A model generated the notes under the pieces. It was not told the origin of the DNA. It worked only from the letters and a program-made list of their open reading frames with translations, and did no database searches. A program made the translations under genes and the position numbers. Positions 45,308 to 54,654 of a stretch of DNA of 64,000 bases are shown in pieces. Source of the stretch: Maribellus sp. CM-23 (GTDB taxonomy: Bacteria > Bacteroidota > Bacteroidia > Bacteroidales > Prolixibacteraceae); the NCBI RefSeq assembly GCF_021354595.1, contig NZ_JADWYJ010000002.1, positions 248,001-312,000 on the forward strand. The letters are read 5' to 3'. How positions within the stretch are numbered: the stretch's first letter is position 1; each line of letters starts with the position of its first letter.

Positions 45308-46915
45308 ATGCGCATTTCATCCATCCTGTTTTCGCTCTGCTTTGCTTTTTTTCTTTTTCAGGCAAAGGCCCAAAATCACCAGCAGCGATTTGAAAGCCTT
45401 GACGTGCAGCATTATCGTTTTGAAATTACGATCAACGACGACAACAACCGGATCGCAGGAAACACAAATATCCTCCTCCATTTTCTCAAAAAGACCAACG
45501 AAATTCAACTCGATCTGGATGCTTTTGATCCCTCCTCCGGCAAGGGCATGAAAGTGGAAAAAGTTTTCGCAAATTCTGCAGAAGCGAAGTTCATTCAAAC
45601 TAAAAAGCAGCTGCTTATCAATTCCGGCAAGGAAATAAATGTAGGAGAAACACTTGAGTTGACGATCGAATACTCCGGGGTTCCGGCCGACGGGCTGATT
45701 ATTGACCAGAACCGTTACGGAGACCGCACTTTTTTTGGCGATAACTGGCCCAATCGCGCGCACTACTGGCTGCCTGTCGTTGACCATCCTTCGGACAAAG
45801 CCACGCTGGAATTTGTTGTAAAAGCGCCCGGTCATTACAAAGTCGTCTCCAGCGGCAAACTCGTTGAAGAGAAAGGACTGGACAATCATCAAATACTTAC
45901 GCACTGGGAAGAAAAAGTTCCTTTATCTACCAAAGTAATGGTATTTGGCGCCGCCGATTTTGCCGTAGGAAACGATACCGTTTGGAACCAGATTCCGGTT
46001 AATTCTTGGGTATTTAAGGAAAACCGGGAAAAGGGTTTTCGCAACTACCGCTATGGCACAAAAGCGCTCGAATACTTTTCTGCATTGATCGGACCTTATT
46101 CGTATGAAAAGCTGGCGCATGTTCAATCCAAAACACGTTATGGTGGAATGGAAAATGCCGGCTGTATTTTTTACAACGAAAACAGCGCCATCTCCGACAA
46201 AAGTCAGGAAGACTTGTTTGCACACGAGGTGGCACATCAATGGTTCGGAAATTCGGCCACCGAGGAAAACTGGCACCACGTTTGGCTTAGCGAAGGTTTT
46301 GCCACTTACCTTACGCATGTTTACAACCAGCACTTTTACGGAGAAGAAATGTTCCGGAACGGACTGAAAAAAGACCGCGCGCGGGTAATCGGGTATTTTC
46401 ACCGTCATCCTGCCCCGATCATTGATACCACCGTTACCGAATACATACAGCTGCTGAATGCCAACTCGTACCAAAAAGCCAGCTGGTTTTTACACATGCT
46501 GCGCCACAAACTGGGCGATGATGTTTTTTTTGCCGGACTAAGAAACTACTACTGTGAATACCAAAACAAAACGGCACTTACTTCCGATTACAGAAAAGTA
46601 ATGGAAGAAACCTCGGGCGAAAATCTCGAAAGCTTTTTTGCCCAATGGCTTCGGCAAGCCGGGCATCCGCTTATTGACTGGAACTGGCAACAAACATCGG
46701 ACAAAACCATCGAAATAAACATCAAACAGACTCAAAAGCAAGCTTTGTTCAGCTTTCCGCTTGAGTTAAAACTATACTACGAAAATGGCGGGTTTGCTAC
46801 TTTCCGGATTGATGTTTCAGACTCAACCACCCAACAAGTTTTACAGGTAAGCGGAAACGTCCGCGACATTGAATTAGACCCGGAAGTAAAATTGCTTTTT
46901 GAAGTGGCCAACTAA
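45308..46915 (+). CDS. M1-family zinc metallopeptidase
   Basis: This encodes 535 residues with a signal peptide ending KAQNH. The zinc site is complete: His306-Glu307-X2-His310 in HEVAHQWFG and Glu329 in WLSEGFA, exactly 18 residues later. The exopeptidase motif is GGMENAG. The length is short compared with pepN (about 870), as in Bacteroidota aminopeptidases lacking the long C-terminal domain. Periplasmic. Probably co-translated with the SDR gene upstream. Confidence 0.93.
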   Translation: MRISSILFSLCFAFFLFQAKAQNHQQRFESLDVQHYRFEITINDDNNRIAGNTNILLHFLKKTNEIQLDLDAFDPSSGKGMKVEKVFANSAEAKFIQTKKQLLINSGKEINVGETLELTIEYSGVPADGLIIDQNRYGDRTFFGDNWPNRAHYWLPVVDHPSDKATLEFVVKAPGHYKVVSSGKLVEEKGLDNHQILTHWEEKVPLSTKVMVFGAADFAVGNDTVWNQIPVNSWVFKENREKGFRNYRYGTKALEYFSALIGPYSYEKLAHVQSKTRYGGMENAGCIFYNENSAISDKSQEDLFAHEVAHQWFGNSATEENWHHVWLSEGFATYLTHVYNQHFYGEEMFRNGLKKDRARVIGYFHRHPAPIIDTTVTEYIQLLNANSYQKASWFLHMLRHKLGDDVFFAGLRNYYCEYQNKTALTSDYRKVMEETSGENLESFFAQWLRQAGHPLIDWNWQQTSDKTIEINIKQTQKQALFSFPLELKLYYENGGFATFRIDVSDSTTQQVLQVSGNVRDIELDPEVKLLFEVAN

Positions 46916-46927
46916 CATTCAAAAGGC

Positions 46928-46977
46928 ATTGCCCCTGTGAAACTCTTCGGATCATGTCAAGAGAAAGGCAATTTTAT
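46928..46977 (+). terminator. Possible terminator after M1 peptidase
   Basis: ATTGCC (46928-46933) pairs with GGCAAT (46967-46972), with inner CTCTT/AAGAG, followed by TTTTATT. It is moderate. Confidence 0.45.
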
Positions 46978-46999
46978 TCAATTTTTAAGGTGTAAATCA

Positions 47000-47030
47000 T
47001 TGAATCAAAAATCGACAAAAAGTACATTTG
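47000..47030 (+). promoter_or_regulatory. Promoter of the PLP decarboxylase gene
   Basis: TTG (47000-47002) and TACATTTG (47023-47030) are separated by 20 nt, a full match to TTG-N20-TAnnTTTG. Transcript start is expected near 47036, 25 nt before the ATG at 47061. It therefore also argues against the in-frame earlier start at 47028. Confidence 0.75.
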
Positions 47031-47060
47031 TCGGGATTACATGCTGAAAAACAAATTTAT

Positions 47061-48308
47061 ATGCAATACTGGAAGAAACTAACCCGAAACGAAATCAACC
47101 AACGCGTGGATGAAGCGCTGAATCAAAACGTCGATTACCACGAACGAACCATCCTGGGAATTCCGGCCTCCCACCTCGACGAAACCGTATTTAACAGAGA
47201 CGCTGCGTTTCAGAACAATGCGCCTTTTCTTAAAACAATGGTAGACAATCCCAACCACATTGGTTGCCATACAATGGGTGAATCGGAGCCTTTTTTTGCC
47301 GGCACCCAAAAGCTGGAAAAGGAACTGATCGGAATTGTGGCGGAAGATATTTTACTGTGCCCGGCCGGACAGTACGACGGATATGTAGCTTCGGGCGGCA
47401 CCGAGGCCAACATTCAGGCCATATGGATCTACCGGAACCTATTTAAAAGAAACCACGGGGCTTCGTACAACGAGATTTGTATTCTCTGCTCCGAAGATTC
47501 GCACTATTCTATGCACAAAGCCGCCAACCTGTTGAACCTGGATCTTGTGCAGATTCCGGTTACCGACGACACCCGCGAAATCACCCGCCAACAGGTAACA
47601 GCAAGCATTTCGAAAGCCATTTTAAGTGGTAAAAAATATTTTATTGTGGTAGCTAACATGATGACCACCATGTTTGGGTCGGTTGACGATGTTACCATCT
47701 ATTCGGAAACGCTGGAGGCTGCCGGTGTTGATTTCAAAATTCATATCGACGGAGCCTTTGGAGGCTTTGTTTATCCCTTCAGTACCGACAACGATCGGAT
47801 GACCTTTAAAAACCCGCACATTAGTTCGGTAACACTCGATGCCCACAAAATGGTACAGGCGCCGTTTGGCACAGGTATTTTTGTGGCCGGGAAAGGCCTT
47901 ATCGACTATGTGTTTACCAACGAGGCACAATACGTACACGGACTGGATGCAACGCTTATCGGAAGCCGCTCGGGCGCCAATGCCATTGCTGTTTGGATGA
48001 TTCTGCAAACCTATGGACCGCACGACTGGTTTGAGAAAATCCACATTCTTAATTACCGCACCAACTGGTTGTGCAGACAGCTGAAAGAAATCGGGATTGA
48101 CTTCTATCGTCACCCAAGTTCGAACATCGTAACCATCCGTGCGAAACACATCAAGCCCGAGCTGGCCCATAAATACGGGCTTGTACCCGATCAGCACAAC
48201 GACAATGCCCGCTGGTACAAAATAGTAATGATGGAACATGTGCACGTGGATCATTTAATGCCATTTGTGGAAGAACTCAAAAAAGAGAAAGAGAACGAAT
48301 CTTTATAA
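47061..48308 (+). CDS. Group II PLP-dependent decarboxylase-like enzyme
   Basis: This encodes 415 residues from ATG 47061 (MQYWKKLTRNE). The fold type I signature is present: YVASGGTEANIQAIWIYR, HIDGAFGGFVYPF (Asp of the PLP ring) and the Schiff-base lysine in TLDAHKMVQAPFGTG. It resembles glutamate/tyrosine decarboxylases or related PLP enzymes of group II. The substrate cannot be told. A strong promoter precedes it. The MITE-like element begins 42 nt after its stop. Confidence 0.85.
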   Translation: MQYWKKLTRNEINQRVDEALNQNVDYHERTILGIPASHLDETVFNRDAAFQNNAPFLKTMVDNPNHIGCHTMGESEPFFAGTQKLEKELIGIVAEDILLCPAGQYDGYVASGGTEANIQAIWIYRNLFKRNHGASYNEICILCSEDSHYSMHKAANLLNLDLVQIPVTDDTREITRQQVTASISKAILSGKKYFIVVANMMTTMFGSVDDVTIYSETLEAAGVDFKIHIDGAFGGFVYPFSTDNDRMTFKNPHISSVTLDAHKMVQAPFGTGIFVAGKGLIDYVFTNEAQYVHGLDATLIGSRSGANAIAVWMILQTYGPHDWFEKIHILNYRTNWLCRQLKEIGIDFYRHPSSNIVTIRAKHIKPELAHKYGLVPDQHNDNARWYKIVMMEHVHVDHLMPFVEELKKEKENESL

Positions 48309-48350
48309 TTATGACCTCTGTTGTCGAGGTAAAATATTTACAGAAGAACA

Positions 48351-48554
48351 GATGGGGCTGTCTCAAAAGTTCTCTTGTGTTAGATTGATGTTACAATTTG
48401 TAAGTAACCACCAGGGTTTTTCACCCCTAAATCCCCTGTAGGGGACTTTAAGCCTTCCGTCAGCTGACGGAGAGGTTTGGAGGGGTAAAATGAAAGTCGA
48501 TTATAAATTGTAAGTTTCTTTTAAAACAGCTTGCCTTTTTGGACAGCCTCATCC
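48351..48554. mobile_element. MITE-like element with imperfect terminal inverted repeats
   Basis: The left end GATGGGGCTGTCTCAAAAG (48351-48369) and the right end (48535-48554, reverse complement starts GGATGAGGCTGTCC) are imperfect inverted repeats. The interior has nested dyads, including a perfect 16-bp palindrome TCCGTCAGCTGACGGA (48456-48471) and paired CACCCCTAAATCCCC and GGAGGGGT segments. There is no ORF. It fits a non-autonomous element that uses a transposase encoded elsewhere. No clear target-site duplication is seen. Confidence 0.55.
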
Positions 48555-48633
48555 AAAAGATTAACCAGACGGGAATTATTTCATTTATCATAAAGCAATA
48601 AAAGACAGCATATTTACGTTTTTCATAGAAAAA

Positions 48634-49554
48634 ATGGCCCAAAGATTTGTACTGATCCTTTTGCTTCTTTTTTCGATAGACACTTATGCACAAAATCAAT
48701 ATTTGCCCGAAATAAATTTTATTGAGGCGGAAAAAGTTCAAATCCGCCTTTCCTACAACCAAGCCAGAAACAGCACTTTTTTCAGTGCATACAACGAAGC
48801 CGAATATCCTGTATTTATTCATATTAGTTTCAAGGAAGTCAGCAGACTTTCCTTTTTCGAGGAACAGCCTTACATCAAAAAAATTCCTCCCGGTTTTACC
48901 GATCTATTCGTTTTGGAGCAATCGCACGAGCGAAATCTCCCCCGGTTTCCGTTCGAGTTTAAAGTGTATCCTTCGAATCCCCTGGTTGATCTAAACCTCG
49001 ATTTTCCTTATCTGCTTCCGTTTCGCGAAGGAGAAGCAGCGGTTCCGCAGAAAGTTGATACCTCCGATAAGGTACTCTCTGTAATTCCCAATAGAGAGGA
49101 TGGATTTTTTTATGCTTTTCTTGCGATTCCGGGGCAAGAGATATGTGCCTCCAGAAAAGGTGTTGTGGTGGATATTTTTTCGAACTTAAATGAAGAACCG
49201 GAAGATGGATCAACGAAAGAATACTCCTATATTACCTTGCTCCATGATGACGGAACCCTTGCGACATATTTTAATGCGACAAGCGAAAACAAGCCGTTAA
49301 AACTTAATCAGACCATCTACCCGGGCGATGCGTTTTCCAGTCTTAATGAAGTATCTGACCGGTTAATAGTGGCCGTTTATTACAATCGTTTATTCTCCAA
49401 CGATTACATTTTTTTAAGTCCCAAATTTCATTTATCGAATGCCAATTCCAATTCGCTGGAAATAAACAAGGAGTACACCGTTGTTCATCCCAAGGAAATC
49501 CGGGAGTTGGAGATGACCAAAAAGGAAAAGAAAAAGCTTAATGGGAAAGCATAA
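48634..49554 (+). CDS. Exported protein with degenerate M23-like domain
   Basis: This encodes 306 residues with a signal peptide ending TYAQNQ. The middle part (about 165-250) looks like an M23/LytM fold: IPGQEICASRKGVVVDIFSN, ITLLHDDGTLATYF and NQTIYPGDAFSSL. The zinc ligands of active M23 peptidases (HxxxD and HxH) are not all there, so it may be a non-catalytic regulator or binding protein. The basic C-terminus MTKKEKKKLNGKA is unusual. Not paired with other wall genes. Confidence 0.6.
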   Translation: MAQRFVLILLLLFSIDTYAQNQYLPEINFIEAEKVQIRLSYNQARNSTFFSAYNEAEYPVFIHISFKEVSRLSFFEEQPYIKKIPPGFTDLFVLEQSHERNLPRFPFEFKVYPSNPLVDLNLDFPYLLPFREGEAAVPQKVDTSDKVLSVIPNREDGFFYAFLAIPGQEICASRKGVVVDIFSNLNEEPEDGSTKEYSYITLLHDDGTLATYFNATSENKPLKLNQTIYPGDAFSSLNEVSDRLIVAVYYNRLFSNDYIFLSPKFHLSNANSNSLEINKEYTVVHPKEIRELEMTKKEKKKLNGKA

Positions 49555-49573
49555 TCGAACCTGTTTTTTCGGT

Positions 49574-50155
49574 TTATTTTAACCGGTATGCAATTCCAAA
49601 TGACAAATTAATTACTGACACCCGCGGGTCCTCGTCTCGCTGAATATCCAAACGGGTGTTAAAAGTCTCCAGGTTCATCATCAAACACCATTTTTGAACA
49701 AAATTATAGCGCAGCATTATTCCGACTTCGTAACCAGAGCCTGTAGCTTCTGCTGTTTCGGAATAGTCAAAACTTCTTCTTAGTAGAACAAAACCAAACA
49801 TACCTTTAAAGTCCAGATCAAATTTATCGCTTAACGGAACCGAAAAGAGCGGGCCAGCCATTAAAGCTCCGGCACTCCACATTCCATCGACACTCATTTG
49901 GTCGATCGGATTTGCAATACCAAACCATCCTGCGGTAATTCCCACATTCCCCCAAAGCTTGTATCCAAAATTCAAGAGGCTAATGTTTACGCCGGTTTTA
50001 GCAAAACCATCCGAGTACTGTTCGCTACTAGCAAAGCTTCCATAAGGAAATGAGGGACCGATCATCATTCCGAGATAGCCTTTCCGCTCACCATCCTGTC
50101 CCATTGTGCTCATGGTCAGCAATGCAATAAACACTACAAAAACAATCTTTTTCAT
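49574..50155 (-). CDS. Predicted outer-membrane beta-barrel protein
   Basis: This encodes 193 residues with a signal peptide ending TMGQDG. The glycine-rich alternating strands (GYLGMMIGPSFPYGSF, GITAGWFGIANP) and the end SFGIAYRLK suggest a small barrel of the OmpA/porin-like class. The family is not recognised. Convergent with the M23-like gene. Confidence 0.6.
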   Translation of the reverse strand: MKKIVFVVFIALLTMSTMGQDGERKGYLGMMIGPSFPYGSFASSEQYSDGFAKTGVNISLLNFGYKLWGNVGITAGWFGIANPIDQMSVDGMWSAGALMAGPLFSVPLSDKFDLDFKGMFGFVLLRRSFDYSETAEATGSGYEVGIMLRYNFVQKWCLMMNLETFNTRLDIQRDEDPRVSVINLSFGIAYRLK

Positions 50156-50457
50156 AATGAATTTATTTTAAAGATTTGACAAAGGATAATTTCAGAGAAA
50201 ACGTTGAATCAGAAGGTAATTCAGCACATCGTATACGGCTAAAACATAGGATAGTTGTGAAATGGAACAAGATTATTTACTGGGCAGGACGAAACAATAA
50301 AATAACCATTCAGAAATCATGTGGAATAAATTTTTGACGTATGAATCAGACCTGTTGACTCATTAGAAAGCATAACATCGAACCGAAATTGGAAATAGCT
50401 TCATGTAAAATTCTGTTGAACTCAAGGTTAGTTCCCGGTTATAATCGTAGCAGTTTT
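50156..50457. other. Intergenic region without a gene
   Basis: This AT-rich 302-nt region lies between two minus-strand genes. It should hold the promoter of the barrel gene, but I see no clear TAnnTTTG element on the minus strand and no strong hairpin. Confidence 0.4.
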
Positions 50458-51741
50458 TTATTCTCCCAACATGATACGAATGATCTCTTTATCGGTTTCT
50501 TTCATCCCGATGCGGCCAAGGCGACCAATACTTTGAATAGTATTTTCAACACCTTTCTGGATAATTCCATCACCTCCGTAAAACTGTTGACCGTTTTTAT
50601 ACATATGAAAGCCTAATATACCGGCTTCCACTGCTGTGGCAATTTTTCCGGCACACGATGGTTTGGCTCCATCGCATACTATTCCCGACACAATTGCCAA
50701 AGCGTTAACAATGGTATGTGCCACTTCTTTAAAACCTCCACCATGTAACCAGGCAATTCCGGCACCGGCGCCAACACCCGCCGAAATGGCCCCGCAGTAA
50801 GCAGACAGGCGGCCAATGCCTGTTTTCTGATGAATGGTAACAAGATTCGAAACAATTAGTGCACGGTACAAGGTTTCCTGATCAACCTTCAGTTCCTTCG
50901 CATATTCGATCACCGGAACCGAAGCGGCAAGTCCCTGGTTTCCACTACCAGAAACAATTACAACAGGAAGTTCGCAACCACTCATTCTGGCATCAGAACC
51001 GGCAGCAGCCATCGCTTTTGCTCTTACCTTTATATCATCGGTGTCCCAGGCCTGCAACAACACTGTCCCTACATTGGCTCCCCAATTTCCGTGTAATCCT
51101 TTTTCGGCAATTGCCGAGTTATAACCAATTTGTCTCTGCAAAAGATCTTCTACCTCCGATAGCTCTACAGATGCGGCAAAATCAAGAATATCTTTTACAT
51201 TCATTATTGAACGATCGGTCTTGTTCTCAGCACTTACATCGTCACAAGGCTGGGTATGGTATACAACCTCCTCATCTTTTGTGATCCGGACGATATTTGT
51301 ATGATAATGCGAGATTTGAACAGAAACGGAGTTTTTACCATGGAAAACAGAAACAATAAGGTCGAAAATCAATCCACTTTTCGAGGCAACAACAGTTACC
51401 TCTTTGGTTGACAAATATTCTGCTATGGCTTTACGCGCATCATCGTCGACATCTGAAATAACTTCCAATACCTTATCAGCGTCACCTGCAACAATACCTG
51501 CCACGGCAGCTGCTTTAATCCCTTTAAGGTTGCCGGTATTCGGAACCACAACGCTCTTTACATTTTTGATGATGTTATCGCTTGCTTCCACATAAACACG
51601 TTCGGGTAATTTTTCAAGCACCTTGCGTGCCATAGCTGCGGCATAAGCGATGGCAATCGGTTCGGTACAGCCCATGGCCGGCACAAGCTCTTCGTGTAAA
51701 ATGCTTATATAGGAAGAATAACGTTTGTCATTTTTGCCCAT
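50458..51741 (-). CDS. UPF0597 / L-cysteine desulfidase family protein (CyuA-like)
   Basis: This encodes 427 residues from ATG 51741. Phrases ELVPAMGCTEPIAIAYAAA, VVVPNTGNLKGIKAAAVAG and GNQGLAASVPVIEYA match UPF0597 (YhaM/CyuA), related to the serine dehydratase alpha chain; an iron-sulfur cluster is expected. It breaks down cysteine to pyruvate, sulfide and ammonia in E. coli. The frame runs upstream to 52086, but that part crosses tRNA-Tyr and is not coding. An in-frame ATG at 51801 (20 more residues, with CECAC) is a second option. A weak -7-like box (CAAAAATA at 51823-51830 on plus) fits transcription from just upstream. Confidence 0.82.
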   Translation of the reverse strand: MGKNDKRYSSYISILHEELVPAMGCTEPIAIAYAAAMARKVLEKLPERVYVEASDNIIKNVKSVVVPNTGNLKGIKAAAVAGIVAGDADKVLEVISDVDDDARKAIAEYLSTKEVTVVASKSGLIFDLIVSVFHGKNSVSVQISHYHTNIVRITKDEEVVYHTQPCDDVSAENKTDRSIMNVKDILDFAASVELSEVEDLLQRQIGYNSAIAEKGLHGNWGANVGTVLLQAWDTDDIKVRAKAMAAAGSDARMSGCELPVVIVSGSGNQGLAASVPVIEYAKELKVDQETLYRALIVSNLVTIHQKTGIGRLSAYCGAISAGVGAGAGIAWLHGGGFKEVAHTIVNALAIVSGIVCDGAKPSCAGKIATAVEAGILGFHMYKNGQQFYGGDGIIQKGVENTIQSIGRLGRIGMKETDKEIIRIMLGE

Positions 51742-51992
51742 CAACTCCGTTTTTTCATATTGAGCCTGTGTCAAACAGGCACATTCGCATCGATCCGTCA
51801 TCTTAAGTATTTTACGAGGCGGCAAAAATAGAATACAAATGCATATCGTAAAATGATTTGCTGACAATCTTATTGCCAACAATGCTTTTACGGACAAACT
51901 GCAGGTTTTACAATTGAACGTGAGTTCGAGGTAATAAATGGGCAAAAAAAAATCGCAACCGATAAATATCAGTCGCGATTTTAACTTACGGG

Positions 51993-52074
51993 TGGGAAGA
52001 GCAGGATTCGAACCTACGAAGGCTGAGCCAACAGATTTACAGTCTGCCCCGTTTGACCGCTTCGGTATCTTCCT
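51993..52074 (-). tRNA. tRNA-Tyr (GTA)
   Basis: The minus strand reads a class II tRNA of 82 nt. The anticodon arm CAGACTGTAAATCTG has anticodon GTA at 52038-52040. The long variable arm (GGCTCAGCCTTCG) and T arm with GGTTCGAATCC fit tRNA-Tyr. The acceptor stem has six pairs with a 1-72 mismatch as I align it, and CCA is not encoded. It is the left-hand neighbour of the integrated element. Confidence 0.92.
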
Positions 52075-52166
52075 GTCTAACTGCACATTACACGAACACT
52101 AAATAGAATAATTCTCTCTCGTGAAAAAGAGTAATTATTAACTGTTTTGGCTTGAAAATGACACGT

Positions 52167-52252
52167 GTTGTGCAAATGTTGTGCAAGGAAATGCACCTAA
52201 GATGCCCTATTTGTGGGATTTTCAGAGATTGGTTGTGCAAATGTTGTGCAAG
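52167..52252 (+). repeat. Pair of 21-bp direct repeats upstream of the integrase
   Basis: GTTGTGCAAATGTTGTGCAAG occurs exactly at 52167-52187 and again at 52232-52252, 65 bp apart. Each unit is itself a near repeat of TTGTGCAA. They lie between tRNA-Tyr and the integrase start, where recombinase arm sites or autoregulatory operators are expected. Confidence 0.6.
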
Positions 52253-52273
52253 CCTGACGAAATCACCATTTTT

Positions 52274-53605
52274 ATGGCAACTGTAAAAGCATTTATTCGG
52301 GTTTCAAAAACCAAATCGCAATCAGCAAATGTGAGGTTCAGACTGTCAGCAGGACGGAATGAACAGTATTTTTACACGAGTGAACAACTTATCGATCCCA
52401 ACGTTTGGGACTCAAAATCGGAAGGCATCAATCCCAAAGTCGCCTACGACAAGACCAAACGTAATGCATTCAATAAGTTCATTGGCAATAGAAGACAGCT
52501 GATCCTCGAAATTTACATTGAATCAACCGAGGCAGACAGAAAAGAAAAGAACTGGCTTGACAACAAGATACAAACGATCCTCCACCCAGAACGAACAGAG
52601 ACAGAGCGTGTGGTAAAAACGGAGAGCGTATTTTTTTCTCTCTATGACCAGTTCTTAGCCGAAAGGAATAGTACTGACCGGATAAAACAGCACTACACGG
52701 CTGTCAAGCGAATGATGCAGCGTTTCGAATTATTTAGCCAGATTGACAACCCCAATTTCCAGTTAAAGTTGGATGAGGTGGATGCAAGCTTACTCCGAGC
52801 ATTCGACACCTACCTTATCGATGAACCGAAGCTTTTCAAGAAGCACAAGCAGATATTTGAGGCTGTCCCTGACAGTCGTCCACCAAAACAGCGTGGACAG
52901 AACAGGCGGAATAAAATCTTCCGATACATACGTACTTTCTACAAGTGGGCAAACGACAACGATATTACCTCCAACAATCCGTTCTCCCGATTCAAAATTA
53001 AGGAGGATGTAGTAGGCTCTCCTATTTATATAAACATTACGGAGAGAAACAACTTACTCCACTTTGATCTCAGTTCAAATGAACGATTGGCTATCCAGAG
53101 GGATATTTTCGTATTCCAGTGTCTCATCGGATGTAGGGTTGGTGATCTCGTAAACCTGACGAAGGATAACCTGATTAATGGAGCAATCGAATACATTCCC
53201 AGAAAAACAAAGGAAGGAAGACCGATTACAGTTCGTGTCCCACTCAATGAAACTGCCAAGGAAATCCTTGCCAGATATGCTGACACCTACTCGCAGAAGC
53301 TTCTACCCTTCATTGCGGAGCAGAACTACAACTACGCCATCAAGGACATTTTTGAATTGGCAGGGTTAACTCGTAAAGTAACCGTGATTAATACAATCAC
53401 TGGAGAGGAGGAGAAAAAACCGCTGAATGAGGTTGCCAGTTCGCATCTAGCCCGAAGAACCTTTGCGGGAAACCTGTACAAAAAAGTGAAAGACCCCAAT
53501 CTGGTTGGATCGCTTACAGGACACAAGGAAGGTAGTAAGGCATTTTCCCGATACAGGGAGATTGATGAGGAAATCAAATGCGACCTCGTTAAGCTACTGG
53601 AATAG
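52274..53605 (+). CDS. Tyrosine recombinase / integrase
   Basis: This encodes 443 residues from ATG 52274 (MATVKAFIRVSK), chosen because upstream in-frame starts (52181) read through the 21-bp repeats. An N-terminal arm-binding domain (VRFRLSAGRNEQYFYTSEQ) and SAM-like core-binding domain precede the catalytic domain. Catalytic residues seen are Arg288 (IGCRVGDL), His391 and Arg394 (HLARR), His417 (LTGH) and Tyr427 (FSRYREID). All are present, so it may be active. It most likely recombines at tRNA-Tyr, next to its 5' end. The C-terminal arrangement is that of Bacteroidota conjugative and mobilisable elements. Confidence 0.92.
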   Translation: MATVKAFIRVSKTKSQSANVRFRLSAGRNEQYFYTSEQLIDPNVWDSKSEGINPKVAYDKTKRNAFNKFIGNRRQLILEIYIESTEADRKEKNWLDNKIQTILHPERTETERVVKTESVFFSLYDQFLAERNSTDRIKQHYTAVKRMMQRFELFSQIDNPNFQLKLDEVDASLLRAFDTYLIDEPKLFKKHKQIFEAVPDSRPPKQRGQNRRNKIFRYIRTFYKWANDNDITSNNPFSRFKIKEDVVGSPIYINITERNNLLHFDLSSNERLAIQRDIFVFQCLIGCRVGDLVNLTKDNLINGAIEYIPRKTKEGRPITVRVPLNETAKEILARYADTYSQKLLPFIAEQNYNYAIKDIFELAGLTRKVTVINTITGEEEKKPLNEVASSHLARRTFAGNLYKKVKDPNLVGSLTGHKEGSKAFSRYREIDEEIKCDLVKLLE

Positions 53606-53758
53606 TAATGATCAGGGTTCGGTTACATACACCATGCAAGCACGTCCAGATATCTCTCTCGAGTTGTTGACATTTACGTGGTATTTGTGGAGAATAATCC
53701 CTTGGCATCGAAATGGAACACCTACATTACCGACTATCTTTAAGGGAAAAAAGTTGGA

Positions 53759-54469
53759 ATGAAGATTAAAGATTACTTTGAAACGATGAAAGGGGATTTT
53801 TTTCAGAGCCTTATGGTGGATAATTTTGAATCACAGCCTGTTGCTGAGGAACTTTACAATTTCATGCTGAATTGGACAACGGAGTTGGATGCTGTTCGTC
53901 ACTCAAGATCGCAGACAAAGAAGATTTTTGACAATATTGATGCCGTTGATCTCAAGTTAATCTTATATGCGGAACACTGGCTAATGAAGGCTGTCCAGAA
54001 TGAACCGACTGCCGTTTACGCTTATAATTTCATGGCTCAGAGAATAAACAGAAAAGCATATGAAGTGATCATGCAATATCCAATAGCGAATGTGGACGAG
54101 AAAGAATTACTCAAACGGCTAAAAAAAGAGGAAGAATATTCACCACACTTCAGATGTGCCCCAGACTTGATGCGTAATATTTTCGAAATCTCAAGTAAAG
54201 AGACTAGGGATTATGGTAAGATCATGGACTGCAGTGATGAAGATTTCTTTCGGGCAATTGAAACTGCCGATTTTTCCCATCTGAATGTAAAGGTGAAAAT
54301 TAAGGTGCAACATTTGATCTACTCCCTTTCTTCGAAAATGGGGGAAAAATGGTACGGACAAGTTGTTGCATCATTGGGATGGGAAAAGAGGTACTGTAGT
54401 GGTCTAAGGGGAAAGTTGGAGTTCGACAAATGGGCAGAAGAACTTGACTTATTATTGCCACCGAAGTAA
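53759..54469 (+). CDS. Element-associated hypothetical protein
   Basis: This encodes 236 residues with no domain that I recognise. It is helical and rich in acidic and aromatic residues (DFFQSLMVDNFE, IDAVDLKLILYAEHWLMKA). No signal or membrane helix is visible. It lies 153 nt after the integrase and before a terminator, so it forms its own unit or shares the integrase transcript. Its location suggests a role in regulation of integration or replication; this is only inference. Confidence 0.55.
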   Translation: MKIKDYFETMKGDFFQSLMVDNFESQPVAEELYNFMLNWTTELDAVRHSRSQTKKIFDNIDAVDLKLILYAEHWLMKAVQNEPTAVYAYNFMAQRINRKAYEVIMQYPIANVDEKELLKRLKKEEEYSPHFRCAPDLMRNIFEISSKETRDYGKIMDCSDEDFFRAIETADFSHLNVKVKIKVQHLIYSLSSKMGEKWYGQVVASLGWEKRYCSGLRGKLEFDKWAEELDLLLPPK

Positions 54470-54500
54470 TACCGTAAAAATAGTTTGCACGCACATGCTC

Positions 54501-54535
54501 AATCCGCTAAATATTAGTTATTTAGCGGATTTTTA
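54501..54535 (+). terminator. Intrinsic terminator after the hypothetical gene
   Basis: AATCCGCTAAATA (54501-54513) pairs perfectly with TATTTAGCGGATT (54519-54531) over a 5-nt loop, followed by T. It closes the integrase-side unit. Confidence 0.9.
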
Positions 54536-54654
54536 ATTTGTAGAAAAAGTGAAAATACCGAATACACACCGTAATCACTTGCCACTATTTTGCAGGAGTC
54601 AAATAACCCGTAGTCTGCAGCATCGGGGGAAGGACGAAAACAATTTTTTTTAAT

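Noticed and set aside
50458..52086. Very long 542-codon reading frame for the UPF0597 gene
   Set aside because: The first third reads backward through tRNA-Tyr and has poor composition; homologous proteins start close to MGKN at 51741.
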